A stretch of 64,000 nt of DNA, taken from positions 33,689,667 to 33,753,666 of the forward strand of contig NC_088780.1 of assembly GCF_958450345.1 (NCBI RefSeq), read 5' to 3'. The notes under the pieces are model-generated. The model searched no databases. It had not been told where the DNA came from and was given only the letters and a program-made list of their open reading frames with translations. Positions 12,352 to 24,330 of this stretch are shown here, piece after piece. Each line of letters starts with the position of its first letter. Positions within the stretch are counted from its first letter, which is position 1. The DNA is from Calliphora vicina. Lineage: Eukaryota > Arthropoda > Insecta > Diptera > Calliphoridae. Made by a program: the position numbers and the translations under genes.

Positions 12352-12770
12352 CTAGGAAATTAGGTTATGGGAGTGAGAGTAGAGGGTAGTAGTGGTTGTG
12401 GACATTTTATTTGAATTTTCATATATTGATAGTGACAGGAAGGACTTCAGGAGGAAGCTTATTCCACATACGGACAGTACGACTGAAGAACGAGTTTTCC
12501 CTGTAATGTGTTGTGCCAGTGTTGTGTCCAGTCGACAACAAATTGACGAGTTCCATAATTTCATCAGAGCACATACCATTGTAGTATCGGTAGAACAGTG
12601 AAACACAATCTACATTGCGATGATGTTCCAGAGAGTCAATAGAGCTCCTATATGCCGCCGAGTAACTCCAAAAGAGACTTCGAAGGACTGGCCCACACAT
12701 GAGAATTGTGTTCCATATTGGTCGGATATAAGTTTTGTAAATAGTAATATTTACACAGCCCATAAAAACA
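12352..12770 (-). pseudogene. Non-LTR retrotransposon RT C-terminal fragment
   Basis: The minus-strand frame contains IYKTYIRPIWNTI, SIDSLEHHRNVDCVSLFYRY, YNGMCSDEI and FFSRTVRMWNKLPPEVLP. This series is characteristic of the region after the RT domain in jockey/CR1-like elements: the (S)LEHRRNV..LSLFYRY...CS.EI block, then .RT.R.WN.LP...FP. Only about 115 residues remain. The 5' part with the YADD catalytic motif is absent, as expected of a 5'-truncated dead copy. The stretch down to about 12200 is probably its 3' UTR. Confidence 0.75.
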
Positions 12771-13421
12771 GATGGATCACCATTATCTGTTCCTGAAGGG
12801 CTGAGTTATCGGGTGCAGCCACTCTCTTTGTTATATACGAATTTATCTAAGTCTGATTTACTAATACAATTCAGTGTAAAATCTCCACACAGCTAGATCA
12901 ATTGTTTGAGCTATTATAAAGTAACTGTTTAAATTCGTGTCATTGATTCAGCAATATTGGATATTAAATAAAAACAATGTTTAATCGAGTTGAGAAACTC
13001 TTTTAACACACACAATTTTCCTAAATTTTCTCTTTGGCACAAAAGTCGCTTATTTGTAAGTTATATTTTGAAATAACACTCTCTATATTATTAACTTCGG
13101 GCGAATGTTTAATTCAACAGTTGCTTATGTTTATGATACATTTTAATCAACTATTAAGACAAAATTGGCGATGCCAGAGCTGATGTTCAACTTAGGCAAT
13201 AGAGCATTTACCCTCACATTTCTCACACATGACGCGATAGATTAGCAATTTGTTTTCATCTTCTGTTAGAGTTGAAAATATCCTTAGAAGAGGATATGCT
13301 CAGAACCCAAATTCCTATATTGTCAGCAGAATAAAACTCAATTCAAATGATTCTGAAGTGAAAATTATCCACAACTTAGATACAATAGATACTACTTACA
13401 TACGCTCAGTTTTATAATAAA

Positions 13422-13735
13422 CTAGTTGACCGCCCGGCTTCGCCCGGTAGCATTTACTAATGTTAGATCGTCAAGTTTCTCCAACCCTGCCTGTTCTTAT
13501 TTATTTGCAAATAAAATATCTAAATTTGTACTGCATACTTTAGGGGCTTTGTTATTACAATTGACTGGACTCAAAAAAGCCGGTTTTAGCTGTAATTTTT
13601 TAATTTTTTTTCTTTACAAACCATCTCCTGAAAATTTCGAATCGAATAAAAAAAAATCAGCCAAATCACTCCAGCCGTTCTCACGTGATGACATTACATA
13701 CATGGACCATTTAATTTTTATATATATAGATTCAT
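13422..13735 (+). mobile_element. Short interspersed repeat (ACTAGTTGACC...TATATATAGAT)
   Basis: The segment starts ACTAGTTGACCGCCCGGCTT and includes CAGCCAAATCACTCCAGCCG. It ends in TTTTTATATATATAGAT. Similar sequences, from memory, are common short repeats in insect genomes, but I cannot name the class. It is read through by a spurious 108-codon frame and shows no domain. Confidence 0.5.
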
Positions 13736-13759
13736 GTCATCAATACGATTAATAAAGGA

Positions 13760-14440
13760 AACCCTTAACATCGTTCCATTGTAACATTCTGTCAGCAACA
13801 CATATTCTCCAATAATTTTTGGAATAAAATCTTTAGCTTCCTACTAGCTTTTGATAATCAAGATCTCAAAGTAATTTATCAACAAAATTTAACAATTTCT
13901 GTCACAAATTTCATCATGTTGTTATGCTATAAATTCCGCAGGGTTTTTATTTTTACGACAGAGAAAGATAGTACATAACATGTTATTATAGTGCATATTC
14001 CATGTTCTCTTTATGTCTACCACTGGTTTAGAAGAATTTCGCACAGAATGATTCATATAGATTCCTCATTAAGTGTCAAAGTGTTTTGAACGCGTTTTGC
14101 ATCTCAACATCTTGAATGAAAAATAATCAAAACCTTTAAAACAGTGTTCGGCACAAGAAGACCATGCCGAATTTTGAAATGTGTTATTATAAGACATTGT
14201 TTACTTAGTTTCTTTGATCTTTGACTTTAGGACCTTTAAATTTCTTTAGTCCTGGAAATTCTAGAGAAATGCGATTAATAAATGTAACTGTAATAAATAC
14301 TATAAAAATGATTTGTATATCTCTAAGTAATTCAATTTAGTGAGTTAAATAGATGATGACATTAATAATGACACGAATAATGCGGATGATGGTTATAGCA
14401 GATCAGCTTTTGCTAGTAATTAAATCTTACTAAATATTGT
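13760..14440. other. Stretch with nothing recognised
   Basis: AT-rich sequence between TE remnants. No terminal repeats, exon-like frames or RNA genes were seen. Confidence 0.4.
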
Positions 14441-14446
14441 AGTAAC

Positions 14447-15017
14447 CCAGCAAAAACTCTACTTACCTAGTAAGCAAGCTTTGGAGCTAAGTGAAAACTA
14501 CTTATTATTTGTCTGACACACTAGTTATTTTTGTTTGCGATTTGACAAAATTCATGCGTCTTGCTTACAAATGTAGCCAAAAAAAATTGCCTTGTGTGTG
14601 TATCGAACCGGCATGCTCGATTGTTTGAAAGTCCAGCTGCTTACTCACTGCTCCAAGTACGAATCGTATGTTAACAATGATTTTAAAATAAACATATAAA
14701 TTAATATAGTATGATCAACAAATTAATGGCTTCGACTGATGTTTAACCACTAACATCTCGTTTTGCAGTCAAACACATTAGATAGCTGTGACAAATGAAA
14801 AATTTCATTACAAACCTGTATAAAAATAAGTACATGGTTGGTTTTCGTGGTTGTTCACTACGTGCGAACAATCAAGTAGAGTCGAAGGTAAACGCTTTTG
14901 ATGAAATAAGTACATACTCTACTAAATAAAATAACGGGCTGGGTAACGACCACTCATTACAAAATAATGTATGTGGTAACTAGTTGCCATTACCAAAATT
15001 CACAAAATTTTTGCTGG
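14447..15017. mobile_element. TIR element, CCAGCAAAAA ends
   Basis: CCAGCAAAAA at 14447-14456 has its exact inverse, TTTTTGCTGG, at 15008-15017, framing 571 bp without a transposase frame. No clear target duplication was found, so the boundaries are tentative. It encloses a tRNA-like segment on the minus strand. Confidence 0.4.
14590..14656 (-). other. tRNA-like segment (possible SINE head relic)
   Basis: The minus strand carries GTGAGTAAGCAGCTGG, resembling a pol III A box, and about 40 bases later GGTTCGATAC, matching the B-box consensus GGTTCGANNC. This is the normal A-to-B spacing of a tRNA. Cloverleaf pairing is poor: the T stem does not close and the acceptor stem has about four pairs. 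It is not a working tRNA gene but may be the head of a tRNA-derived SINE. Confidence 0.35.
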
Positions 15018-15552
15018 AAACTTGCAAATAAATGAGTCATTTTAAAATAAAGTAAATTTAAGAATAGGCATGTTATACTGATAGGATAATATTTTATATA
15101 TTTCTTGATATTATACTTCCACTTAAAGCTAATTCTATTAATTTACTACAAAAACTCTTCCAATTACTCATCAGTTATCATTCCATTTTTATATTTCTAC
15201 AAAATCACATTGATTTAAGAGGCGTTTCTTTTCACTCTTATCACAATAAACCTAATTCACATACGTATCTTAAAAACAGACTTAAGCTAAATATTTAAAA
15301 GTTTCAAAATATTAAGGGGCGTTTTAAAAACCAGATTATTGAATCACACTTCCTAGCAAGACAATAAACATTCACAAGCATTACACATCATTAATATTTT
15401 TTGAATTTTTTTTTTATAATTTATTAAATTTTTTGTTTAAATTATCAACAGTTATTATATTTGAAAAACAAAAAATTAATAAAAAACCATGTCTAAAAGA
15501 ATGCAATACTAATCAGATTTTCTTTGGTATTTTTTACAAAATCTAATTTTAG

Positions 15553-15601
15553 GTTACACCATATCGAGAAGTTATCCAATGAGAAAGCCGCTTAAATTTT
15601 G
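15553..15601 (+). CDS. Candidate 49-nt internal microexon
   Basis: The gene is not recognised. Upstream lie a branch-point-like TACTAAT, a T-rich tract and TCTAATTTTAG. Downstream is the near-ideal donor G|GTAAGTACT. Of the three frames only one is open, reading YTISRSYPMRKPLKF with two bases completing a codon at the start and two left over at the end. The length is 49 nt, so skipping it would change the reading frame. Its composition is balanced, unlike the surrounding AT-rich DNA, and it is not a triplet repeat. No neighbouring exon is visible, so flanking introns would be long. Confidence 0.42.
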
Positions 15602-15909
15602 GTAAGTACTTAATAAATTTATATAGTTTTTTTAATATTAATATACATATAGATATAGCAAGATCTAAGCTAGAAAAATAACAAATTAATGAAATTATTC
15701 AACACTTTTATAAAACTTAAATTAAGTTAAAACAATATCTATATGTTCAAAATATGTCAAAAGAGCTTATGTTGGGATCATATTGGTTTTTCATAAATTA
15801 TCTATGATGTCTGGAATCTCAGTAAAGTTACTAGAATTTAAGAAGAGAAACAAATTCCAGCTTTTCCAGCTTTCGGGTTTCTTTCAGAATACTTTTTAGG
15901 AATCTTAAA

Positions 15910-16560
15910 TTTTGCTTTTTTTACATGGAAGTTTTGGTTCATATTTCTCTCTTGAGTTTCATTTTATATGTATAATAACTTTTAAACAAATAAGAAAATT
16001 TTCCAAAAAAAATTCTCGTTTATGTTTGCTTATTATATTTGTTGGTGCATGCATAAAGTTGAAGGATTTTGTCGGCTTGATTAATATTCTTCTGAGAATG
16101 TTTATGGCCAGCCTACTTTACATTCTTTACATTTTTAATTTAGCCATTTTATTTTATCCAGGGCCATTGTTTTATTTAGTTGTAGTTGTTGTTTTCTTTT
16201 TTTTGCATATTTTTTCTGTCTTAATTACTTTGTTTGCCTTCATGTGTTCATAATGTATGAATATGAAAGAAATCTCAAGAATAAGTAGCCATATTAATCC
16301 TTTGGGGGCCGGCTGCACAAATGCATGATAGATCTGTACGAGATTTTTTTTTGTTCAAGCGTCTATGTACTCATGATGATTTGCCAGAGTATAGTGTTCA
16401 TAAATGTCAAAATGTGAGCTGAGTATGACAGTTCGTAACCCTTCCGTAAGTTCTATCTTTATTAAAATAAGCTTGTAAGTTTTTATGGATATTATCTACA
16501 GGTGTTTAAAATAACAATGTTGGCAGTTTTTCGAGGTCTTATTTTAATTTCATAGTCTTG
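15910..16560. other. Stretch without supported gene
   Basis: A plus-strand open frame at 15912-16253 is hydrophobic only because the DNA is T-rich. A short minus-strand frame at about 16345-16500 reads ELTEGLRTVILSSHFDIYEH with neither splice sites nor a start. Neither is convincing as a gene. Confidence 0.3.
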
Positions 16561-16626
16561 TTCTTTTGTTCAAATTTTCAATTTATAGCAGATTATTTGA
16601 AAGCCATATACCGCGACTCTCGATTT

Positions 16627-16813
16627 TTATACCCTTCACCTTCGTGAGAAGGGTATATATAAGTTTGTACGTTTGTAGTTCCTATTTAATATCAGCAAAA
16701 TCGTTCCAAAAAGGGCTGAGATATGAGGAAGAAATAGGACAACCTAGATTTGTTACCTATTTTTTACCAATATCTGGTTTACTAAGTCATAAATATAGGC
16801 AATATGGATATTT
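16627..16813 (+). mobile_element. Truncated repeat copy, opposite to the fold-back element
   Basis: It begins with the small palindrome ACCCTTCACCTTCGTGAGAAGGGT. Positions 16680-16735 are the inverse complement of about 17225-17290 inside the adjacent fold-back element, sharing CTCATATCTCAGCC and GATTTTGCTGAT. Two copies of one family therefore sit head to head. Confidence 0.6.
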
Positions 16814-17609
16814 AACAAGTAAGAGTGCTATATTTGGCTGTGCCAAATCTTATATACCCTTCACCAAATTATACTTCAAAATTTTAAATATTTTTAGGTA
16901 AACAAAATTTTTTTTTTTTTCAGTTGTTTTTTTAATTTTTTGAAAAAAAAAATTTAATTTTGTTTTTTTTTAAATATTAAAATTTGTTTTTAAAATTTTT
17001 TTTTTTTCATTTTATTTTTTTTTTGTGAAAAAAAAATTCGGGTTAAAAAAATACTTTTTCCGATTTTGACCTATTGTAGGTCCAACTTACTATGTTCTTA
17101 TATACGTCGTTGCAAATGTCTTTGAAATATCTATCATTAGATATCCATATTGTTTACATTAATGTCTTAGTAATCCAGATATAGGTCAAAAATAGGTCAA
17201 AAATAGGTCAAAAATCGTGGTCGTCCTGGTTTTTTCCTCATATCTCAGCCATTTGTGGACCGATTTTGCTGATTTTAAATAACCAACTTCTCGAAAGCAT
17301 GTCTGACAGAATTATTGAAGATTTGGATCCCGAAGATATCTGGGGTCTTCAGAAAATTTATTTCAACAGACAGACGGACATGGCTTAATAATATAAAAAA
17401 AAATTTAATATTTAAAAAAAAAAAAATTTTAAATTTAAAAAAAAATTATTTAAAATAACAATTCGAAAAAAAATTTCCAAAAAAATAAAAAAACAACTTT
17501 GGAAAAAAACTTAATTTACCTAAAAATATTTAAAATTTGTATTTTGAAGTATAATTTGGTGAAGGATATATAAGATTCTGCACAGCCGAATATAGCTTTC
17601 TTACTTGTT
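16814..17609. mobile_element. 796-bp fold-back element with about 95-bp ends
   Basis: The left end AACAAGTAAGAGTGCTATAT and following CTTATATACCCTTCACC are repeated inverted at the right end, with GTGAAGGATATATAAG and TATAGCTTTCTTACTTGTT. The arms extend inward as a T-rich block (to about 17045) facing an A-rich block (from about 17390). The centre carries AGACAGACGGACATGGCTTA, the inverse of a (GTCY)n mini-me-type microsatellite. Three tandem AATAGGTCAA units lie near 17190. There is no coding frame. Confidence 0.7.
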
Positions 17610-18310
17610 TACACTATTTTCATCAAAATATATTTTTTAACAAAAAAAAAATTTCACCCATTTTCAGGGACCATACGAGTACACTGTATGTAATTTGTGT
17701 AGTTTTTGCAAAAAGTGATAATTTTCTCAGGCTCATATCTTACAAACAGTTCGGAATTTTGATTTACTCTTTGAGGCAAACTTGGAGCCCTTGTCATAAA
17801 GAACAAAAATTGTGAACATATAAAATCAAAAAAACCTCATCTTCAAGATCTATATCGCAAAAACTTAAAAAAATTCAAAATAATTTTTTTTAAAGGTGCC
17901 TAAAAGTAGGCTTTAGTTTATAATAATTTATGACCCAATAATTTATGAACATTTAAATCCTTTAGTTTTTTCTTAGTAACTTATACTGACCTATCTAAAC
18001 GGTGTTAAGAATCATTCCTAGAAGTTCATATGTTCTAGAGAGTTGTTTATTGTGATCTTAGGTACATTTTTGTAATAGATTGTTTCCTTTGAATTTTGAA
18101 CGGTTTGCTAAGATATAAGCCTATGAAAATGATCACTTTTGTGCAAAAATGACACCAAGGCCCCATATCTTTGGAGGCCCATAAAAAGTGCATGACTGGG
18201 AGACACTGGTCTTTTTTTGGTATTTTATGACGTACTGGTGTTGGAAAAAGGTTATTTTTTTCGTGTTGCACTGTGTTATAACAAACAAAAAACTTATTTT
18301 ATAATAGTTA

Positions 18311-19095
18311 TTTTATGGAGCCTACTTTTGCAACGAATGAACTCGAATTTTGTTTGTTAGTTAGCAACTAAATTGCTAATCATATATAACTGATTTCAGA
18401 GGTATATCGATTATGGATTCAAAAATAAACGATATTCAATATAAAAATTAAAAAAATAGTAGATTTTGAAGGTGACTTAACTTTTTTTTTATTAAAAGAA
18501 AACTTTCTTTAAGATATCTTTATAGAGAACAGTCTGGTATAACATGTCCCATTTTTGGAATATGTCGCCCTTACGCCCTTCATAATTTGACCAATTGTTT
18601 TATCAAAATATCATCTTTGGACCACATGTTCTAAAAACCCAAAGCTGGGATGAGAAAACGGAAAGCAGCTTTGGAAACCTTGATGTGTTCCTTATTTATC
18701 CCCAAAGTATTTTTTCAAATTCAAAGGAATTGTGGACACTATGGGCAAAATTGTAAAAATACAATTTTTGGGATTTTCGCTCCAATTTTTTAGGAATTGC
18801 GGGATTCTCTTTGCCGTTTTGTCAAGTTTTTTTTAAAAATTGTTATTTAGAATGACAAATTTAAAAAACATTGAAAATTTAATAGTGTTTTGTTAGTAAA
18901 TACATATTTTACAACATATTACATATTTATTGAGTTTTAAAAACTAAAATTTGTATCCAAATTTTTATAGGATTGGAAATATTAGGAACAATTTTATTCG
19001 CATCTATTCCGAACTAATTCTTTTTTCACTAATTCAATTAGATTAAAAAATATACCGCTTTAAAACTCCATCCTTCAAAAATATTGCACTAAATT
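18311..19095 (+). mobile_element. Interspersed repeat, same family as 58330-59100
   Basis: It shares in order with the 58-kb copy: ACTCGAATTTTGTTTGTTAG, AAAATAAACGAT, AATAGTAGAT, CCTCATAATTTGACCAATT-like sequence, CCACATGTTCTAAAA, CCAAAGCTGGGAT, AACGGAAAGCAGC, CTTGATGTGTTCC and TATTTATCCCCAA. The right terminus present in the 58-kb copy is missing here; similarity stops after TATTGCACT. Sequence at 17640-18310 is probably related repeat but was not matched. Confidence 0.7.
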
Positions 19096-19099
19096 AATT

Positions 19100-19999
19100 G
19101 ATTCCTGATGTGTTGAAAAACAACTCATTTCAAATATGATGTGTTTTCTTGAATTTGAATTTCATTGCGATTGTCGTTCACTACAGAACGAAATCTTGAA
19201 TGTTGCCATGGTTTGGAAGATTTGGATTTGGAACCAGTTATAAGACGTTTGAAGTTTATGTAAAATTTCAAAGCTCATCAGCACTCTCTAAAGCTTTGTG
19301 CTTCAACAATAAATTATTATTTATTCCTTTAAACACATTTTGGCTTTTCTCCAACTACCACTTTACAAAGACTACTATAAAGATTAATTTCTGCTGCATA
19401 TCTTCACTTAAAGGGTTAATCTTAATATATATGACCATTTGTTTGCCAACATTTCTATGGTAGTGAGTGTTTGTGTGTCTTTGCATATTTTGCTGAAATG
19501 CAATATGTTTATGTGTATGTAAGCTTTAGATTGCTTTGTGCAACTTTCTACAAACAGCAACAACAACAACAATAACAAAAAAAAATAATAAAAACTAATA
19601 TGACGTTTCTTTCTTGTATATTCAGTTTAATAAACATCATACATTTTCACATACATAAATATAAACCCATCCAACAAAACGTTCTAGTTTATGGAACTCA
19701 CACTCTTGACTCTTTCCTTCTTATTTGCTTGTCTAATTCTAAGATATTAAAAAATAAAACTTATACATGCACTAACCAAATCCTTTTGCCAAGTATGAAC
19801 AAAAAAAACAGCATAACAAGAACACAATTCAAAGTTATGAAGCCCGTAGGAACAGCGAGGAAGAAATAAATAGCAAATTCAAGATCAATAAGAGCAAATC
19901 ATTAACTTAACTCAAGACTTTTGAATAAACGGATTGTTTTTGATAAAAAATCGATGAAAGTCTTCACTTAAAGAGACTTTGAAGACCTCTATTAACGTA
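19100..19999. other. Host-like non-coding stretch; possible 3' UTR
   Basis: It contains CAACAACAA-type triplets near 19555 and no supported gene. The part just below 20000 would be 3' UTR of the minus-strand exon at 20000-20130, if that exon is real. Confidence 0.35.
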
Positions 20000-20130
20000 T
20001 TATCCTGGAGGTATATCCAAAATCTCAGGTTCACCATGTGCTATTCTTTTCATTACTTCTGTTAGCAACTGTTTACATGCAAAACCTTCTACATAAGCAA
20101 ACAACTGTTTCTGTTTTCCTTCATACGATA
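20000..20130 (-). CDS. Likely 3'-terminal coding exon, 42 codons
   Basis: The minus strand reads TTTACTTTTTCTGTTTTGATTTAG and then exon, a strong polypyrimidine tract and acceptor. After two bases completing a codon, the frame gives SYEGKQKQLFAYVEGFACKQ, then LLTEVMKRIAHGEPEILDIPPG and a TAA at 20002-20000. Codon use and amino-acid mix are those of a real soluble protein tail, not of a simple repeat. The surrounding DNA is AT-rich and non-coding. No donor follows, so it would be a last exon, with 3' UTR running to lower coordinates. I do not recognise the protein. The frame stays open about 27 bases upstream of the acceptor, so an older TE-derived ORF is possible but less likely. Confidence 0.55.
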
Positions 20131-20800
20131 CTAAATCAAAACAGAAAAAGTAAATCTAGGAGATGAAAAAAAAAATCAAGAAAAACATAAACTTTATATT
20201 GCAGCCTGTTCATTTTTCTTTTTTTTCAAAAACATTCTTGTTCATACTCGCATATGAACATGTTCGTTTCATACAACAGCCATATATATTTTCCTATTTT
20301 TCTTTTTTTTTATTTTCTCTAAAACAAATTCACATGTTAAAGGAAACGGAAATTTCTACAAGTTTAGCAAGTCTATGAGTTTGAGTTGAATGTATGAAGA
20401 GCTAGAGAGGGAAAAGAGAAAAATTCACAGCAACACTACAAGTAGTTGTAATTATTTTCAGCTTAAATGACAAAATACAAGGAAACAAGTCTTAAGCAGT
20501 TCAGCATTTTGACTTGTTTTTTTTTTGTTGTTTTTGTTTGTTCTAATTCAAACTCATAATATTCCCACGCTTTTGTATATGTGTAGTGGTATAAATACTT
20601 TTGTTGTTTGCTGTAAGTTGTTGTTGTTATTTTATTAAAAAGGAAAATAACTTAGCAAAGCATAAATTTTGTTGTAAGAAGAGTCTTGTTGGCATTGCAG
20701 CACTACTGAGTTATAGAAAGTATACTTTCATAGGGCTAACGTTATCAAATACTAAACAAACTTAGCAAGAGATTGCGGAAAATTTTTGGGATATAATGAA

Positions 20801-20880
20801 CAAGAACTAAACTGGAGCTTAACTATAACTCAACTAGAACTGAACAAGAACTATACTATACTATAAAGAAACTAGGAATA
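20801..20880 (+). repeat. Degenerate satellite-B-like flank
   Basis: AGAACTAAACTGGAGCTTAA, CAACTAGAACTGAACAAGAA and CTATACTATACTATAAAG are loose versions of the AACTAGAACTA unit of the 24-27 kb array. They end exactly where the homogeneous AAACTTAAACT array starts, linking the two satellites physically. Confidence 0.7.
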
Positions 20881-22402
20881 AACTTAAACTAAACTTAAAC
20901 TAAACTTAAACTAAACTTAAACTAAACTTAAACTAAACTTAAACTAAACTTAAACTAAACTTAAACTAAACATAAACTAAACTTAAACTAAACTTAAACT
21001 AAACTTAAACTAAACTTAAACTAAACTTAAACTAAACTTAAACTAAACTTAAACTAAACTTAAACTAAACTTAAACTAAACTTAAACTAAACTTAAACTA
21101 AACTTAAACTAAACTTAAACTAAACTTAAACTAAACTTAAACTAAACTTAAACTAAACTTAAACTAAACTTAAACTAAACTTAAACTAAACTTAAACTAA
21201 ACTTAAACTAAACTTAAACTAAACTTAAACTAAACTTAAACTAAACTTAAACTAAACTTAAACTAAACTTAAACTAAACTTAAACTAAACTTAAACTAAA
21301 CTTAAACTAAACTTAAACTAAACTTAAACTAAACTTAAACTAAACTTAAACTAAACTTAAACTAAACTTAAACTAAACTTAAACTAAACTTAAACTAAAC
21401 TTAAACTAAACTTAAACTAAACTTAAACTAAACTTAAACTAAACTTAAACTAAACTTAAACTAAACTTAAACTAAACTTAAACTAAACTTAAACTAAACT
21501 TAAACTAAACTTAAACTAAACTTAAACTAAACTTAAACTAAACTTAAACTAAACTTAAACTAAACTTAAACTAAACTTAAACTAAACTTAAACTAAACTT
21601 AAACTAAACTTAAACTAAACTTAAACTAAACTTAAACTAAACTTAAACTAAACTTAAACTAAACTTAAACTTAAACTAAACTTAAACTAAACTTAAACTA
21701 AACTTAAACTAAACTTAAACTAAACTTAAACTAAACTTAAACTAAACTTAAACTAAACTTAAACTAAACTTAAACTAAACTTAAACTAAACTTAAACTAA
21801 ACTTAAACTAAACTTAAACTAAACTTAAACTAAACTTAAACTAAACTTAAACTAAACTTAAACTAAACTTAAACTAAACTTAAACTAAACTTAAACTAAA
21901 CTTAAACTAAACTTAAACTAAACTTAAACTAAACTTAAACTAAACTTAAACTAAACTTAAACTAAACTTAAACTAAACTTAAACTAAACTTAAACTAAAC
22001 TTAAACTAAACTTAAACTAAACTTAAACTAAACTTAAACTAAACTTAAACTAAACTTAAACTAAACTTAAACTAAACTTAAACTAAACTTAAACTAAACT
22101 TAAACTAAACTTAAACTAAACTTAAACTAAACTTAAACTAAACTTAAACTAAACTTAAACTAAACTTAAACTAAACTTAAACTAAACTTAAACTAAACTT
22201 AAACTAAACTTAAACTAAACTTAAACTAAACTTAAACTAAACTTAAACTAAACTTAAACTAAACTTAAACTAAACTTAAACTAAACTTAAACTAAACTTA
22301 AACTAAACTTAAACTAAACTTAAACTAAACTTAAACTAAACTTAAACTAAACTTAAACTAAACTTAAACTAAACTTAAACTAAACTTAAACAAAACTTAA
22401 AA
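20881..22402 (+). repeat. Satellite A: 11-bp AAACTTAAACT array, about 138 copies
   Basis: A near-perfect tandem array of AAACT+TAAACT. I saw one substitution near 20970 (AAACATAAACTA) and one phase slip near 21665, where the six-base part is doubled. The last units decay at 22385-22402. An 11-bp period puts stops in all frames, so it is non-coding. Such homogeneity means recent amplification or ongoing homogenisation. Confidence 0.97.
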
Positions 22403-24330
22403 ACTTGCCTTTATACATCAATAGTGTAGGGCATATTCAAAGCCTGCTATATAGGTCCTGAATTTTTCATAATTAATATTTAAATTATTTTCAAATGATT
22501 CGGATAGAATGAGATATTATATATACTTTTTCTAATTTACATCCTTAGTATCCTTGTATTTATACTTGGATTGCTACTTTGCCTGTTATTTTAATTTCTT
22601 TTTTTATTCTCCTTCTTCTTGCTCTCTCGTGTGTTGTAAAAAAAAGTATGAGAATTTGTTTTTCTCATAAAATAATATTCTTGTTTGTTGTTATTTATAT
22701 CCTACAACACAAATGCTGTAGCATACTTAGAGGAGTTTAGAATGCAGGTTTGGATGTGTGATTTCATAAAATGTTGGCTTTAAGTAAGTGCACCTAAGGC
22801 CACTTATGAAAAATGCAAATTAAAGTTGACTTATAGTCATGTGAGTATAAATGTGTGGGGGAAACATTAATATACTCCGCCTATATAGGTTTTTCTTCTA
22901 TTTCTTCTTAAAACTTAGAAATTTTATATGAATCCTTATATTTTTTTCTTAATTCCGAGAATGAGTTTTAGAGTTTGTGCTTATATGAAATGGTTTTTGG
23001 TTTGAGTTAATTTCTAAGTTATTAAGTTTTCCTTTTTTTGCAATTTTCCGTAAAATAAATAAGTGAGCGCCAGGAGTTTAAGGAAGCATATTAAGTGCTA
23101 AATTAGTTTTCTTGGCAGCGGGGAGAGATGTATACTATTTCTACAATTTGCATCATATTTAAATGAAATATGTATAACTTCGAATCTGGTATATGCAAGT
23201 TTTTCAACTAGAAGAGAAAATTAAATAAATATTATTTTTAAAAAAAGTTTTGAAAGCAGTAAAAACTATTATATAACTTTACTAAAATAATTTTCATTCA
23301 TATTAAAAACAAATTAATATAATTTTTTTTAAATTTTTGTATATCTCAGGGTCAAATCGATTTTATAAACTTATTTTTCAATTACATATTTCTACAAAAA
23401 ATTGTTTAAGTAACATTTTCATCTACATCAATTTACATGAAATTAAATACCCCATTTTATAAACTAAAAATAAAATAATATTGTAATAATAATAACAATA
23501 TAGAATAAATTTTATTTAGAACGCAAATTCATTGAATTGCAAAAAGAAAATTAACCAACGACAACAGAATAGAATATTTACAACTAGAAATATTACAGTA
23601 TATAATCATATAAGTACAAGTTTCTATATGTAACTAAGTAAATATCAATTAGGATGGACCTTATTTTTAAATTTTTGGATTTTCAAATCTAACAAGTTCA
23701 TTCACGGTCATCATAAAATTTCATGCATAGCACAAACTTCAAATTGTATACATATTTTCAAAATTTTTTTTAACGAAATTTCAATAAATTAGAAAAATAG
23801 ATTTCTATTCTATAAAATGCTAAATGAGAATTAGAAATTGGGTTAGGGTGAGGATTGATTTGAAATTACAGTATTCCGAAGAAAATTTTTATTGTGGTCA
23901 CAAATTTGTTAAAACTATTTTCAAAAATCCATTTCGTAACCCATTTTCTAATATTTCATTTCAAATTGTTTCTTTGGGTTGCTAATTATGCGATCTTAAT
24001 TCAAAATCGTTAGAACGCTGTTAAACCCTTTGTTCACCCTGTGATCAAAACTGTCCAGTACAGTAAAAATTTGTATCTCTACATTAAAAATGATTAAAAC
24101 TAAAAACATTGGAAGCATCGAAAATGCAAAAATTACAAAATTGGGTCCTCACTAATATAAATGCATATGAACATGCAATAGCAACAAGTTTTAAGTGAGA
24201 ACGATAGATAGATACTTGCGAATGCACACACATAAAGGTTTATTATGACTAGAGAAAGCTAAAATGGAATCGCAAGCTGCAGAGCGAAAACTTTAACCAA
24301 TTTACAAGAATTTCGAATACCCTAATTTTG
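22403..24330. other. Spacer between satellites A and B; no gene seen
   Basis: Unique-looking AT-rich sequence. It holds the word GGTTAGGGTGAGGATTG near 23840 and CA-rich stretches near 24220. No exon-like or transposon-like structure was identified. Confidence 0.4.

Noticed and set aside
13426..13752. 108-codon plus-strand frame
   Set aside because: It runs through a short interspersed repeat from end to end and shows no domain.
15912..16253. 113-codon hydrophobic frame resembling a membrane protein
   Set aside because: T-rich DNA gives Phe/Leu/Ile-rich frames by chance. There is no splice or promoter support.
20881..22402. Array A as a telomeric or CRISPR-like repeat
   Set aside because: The unit is not a TTAGG-type telomere, there are no spacers between units, and the sequence is eukaryotic. 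It is a simple satellite.
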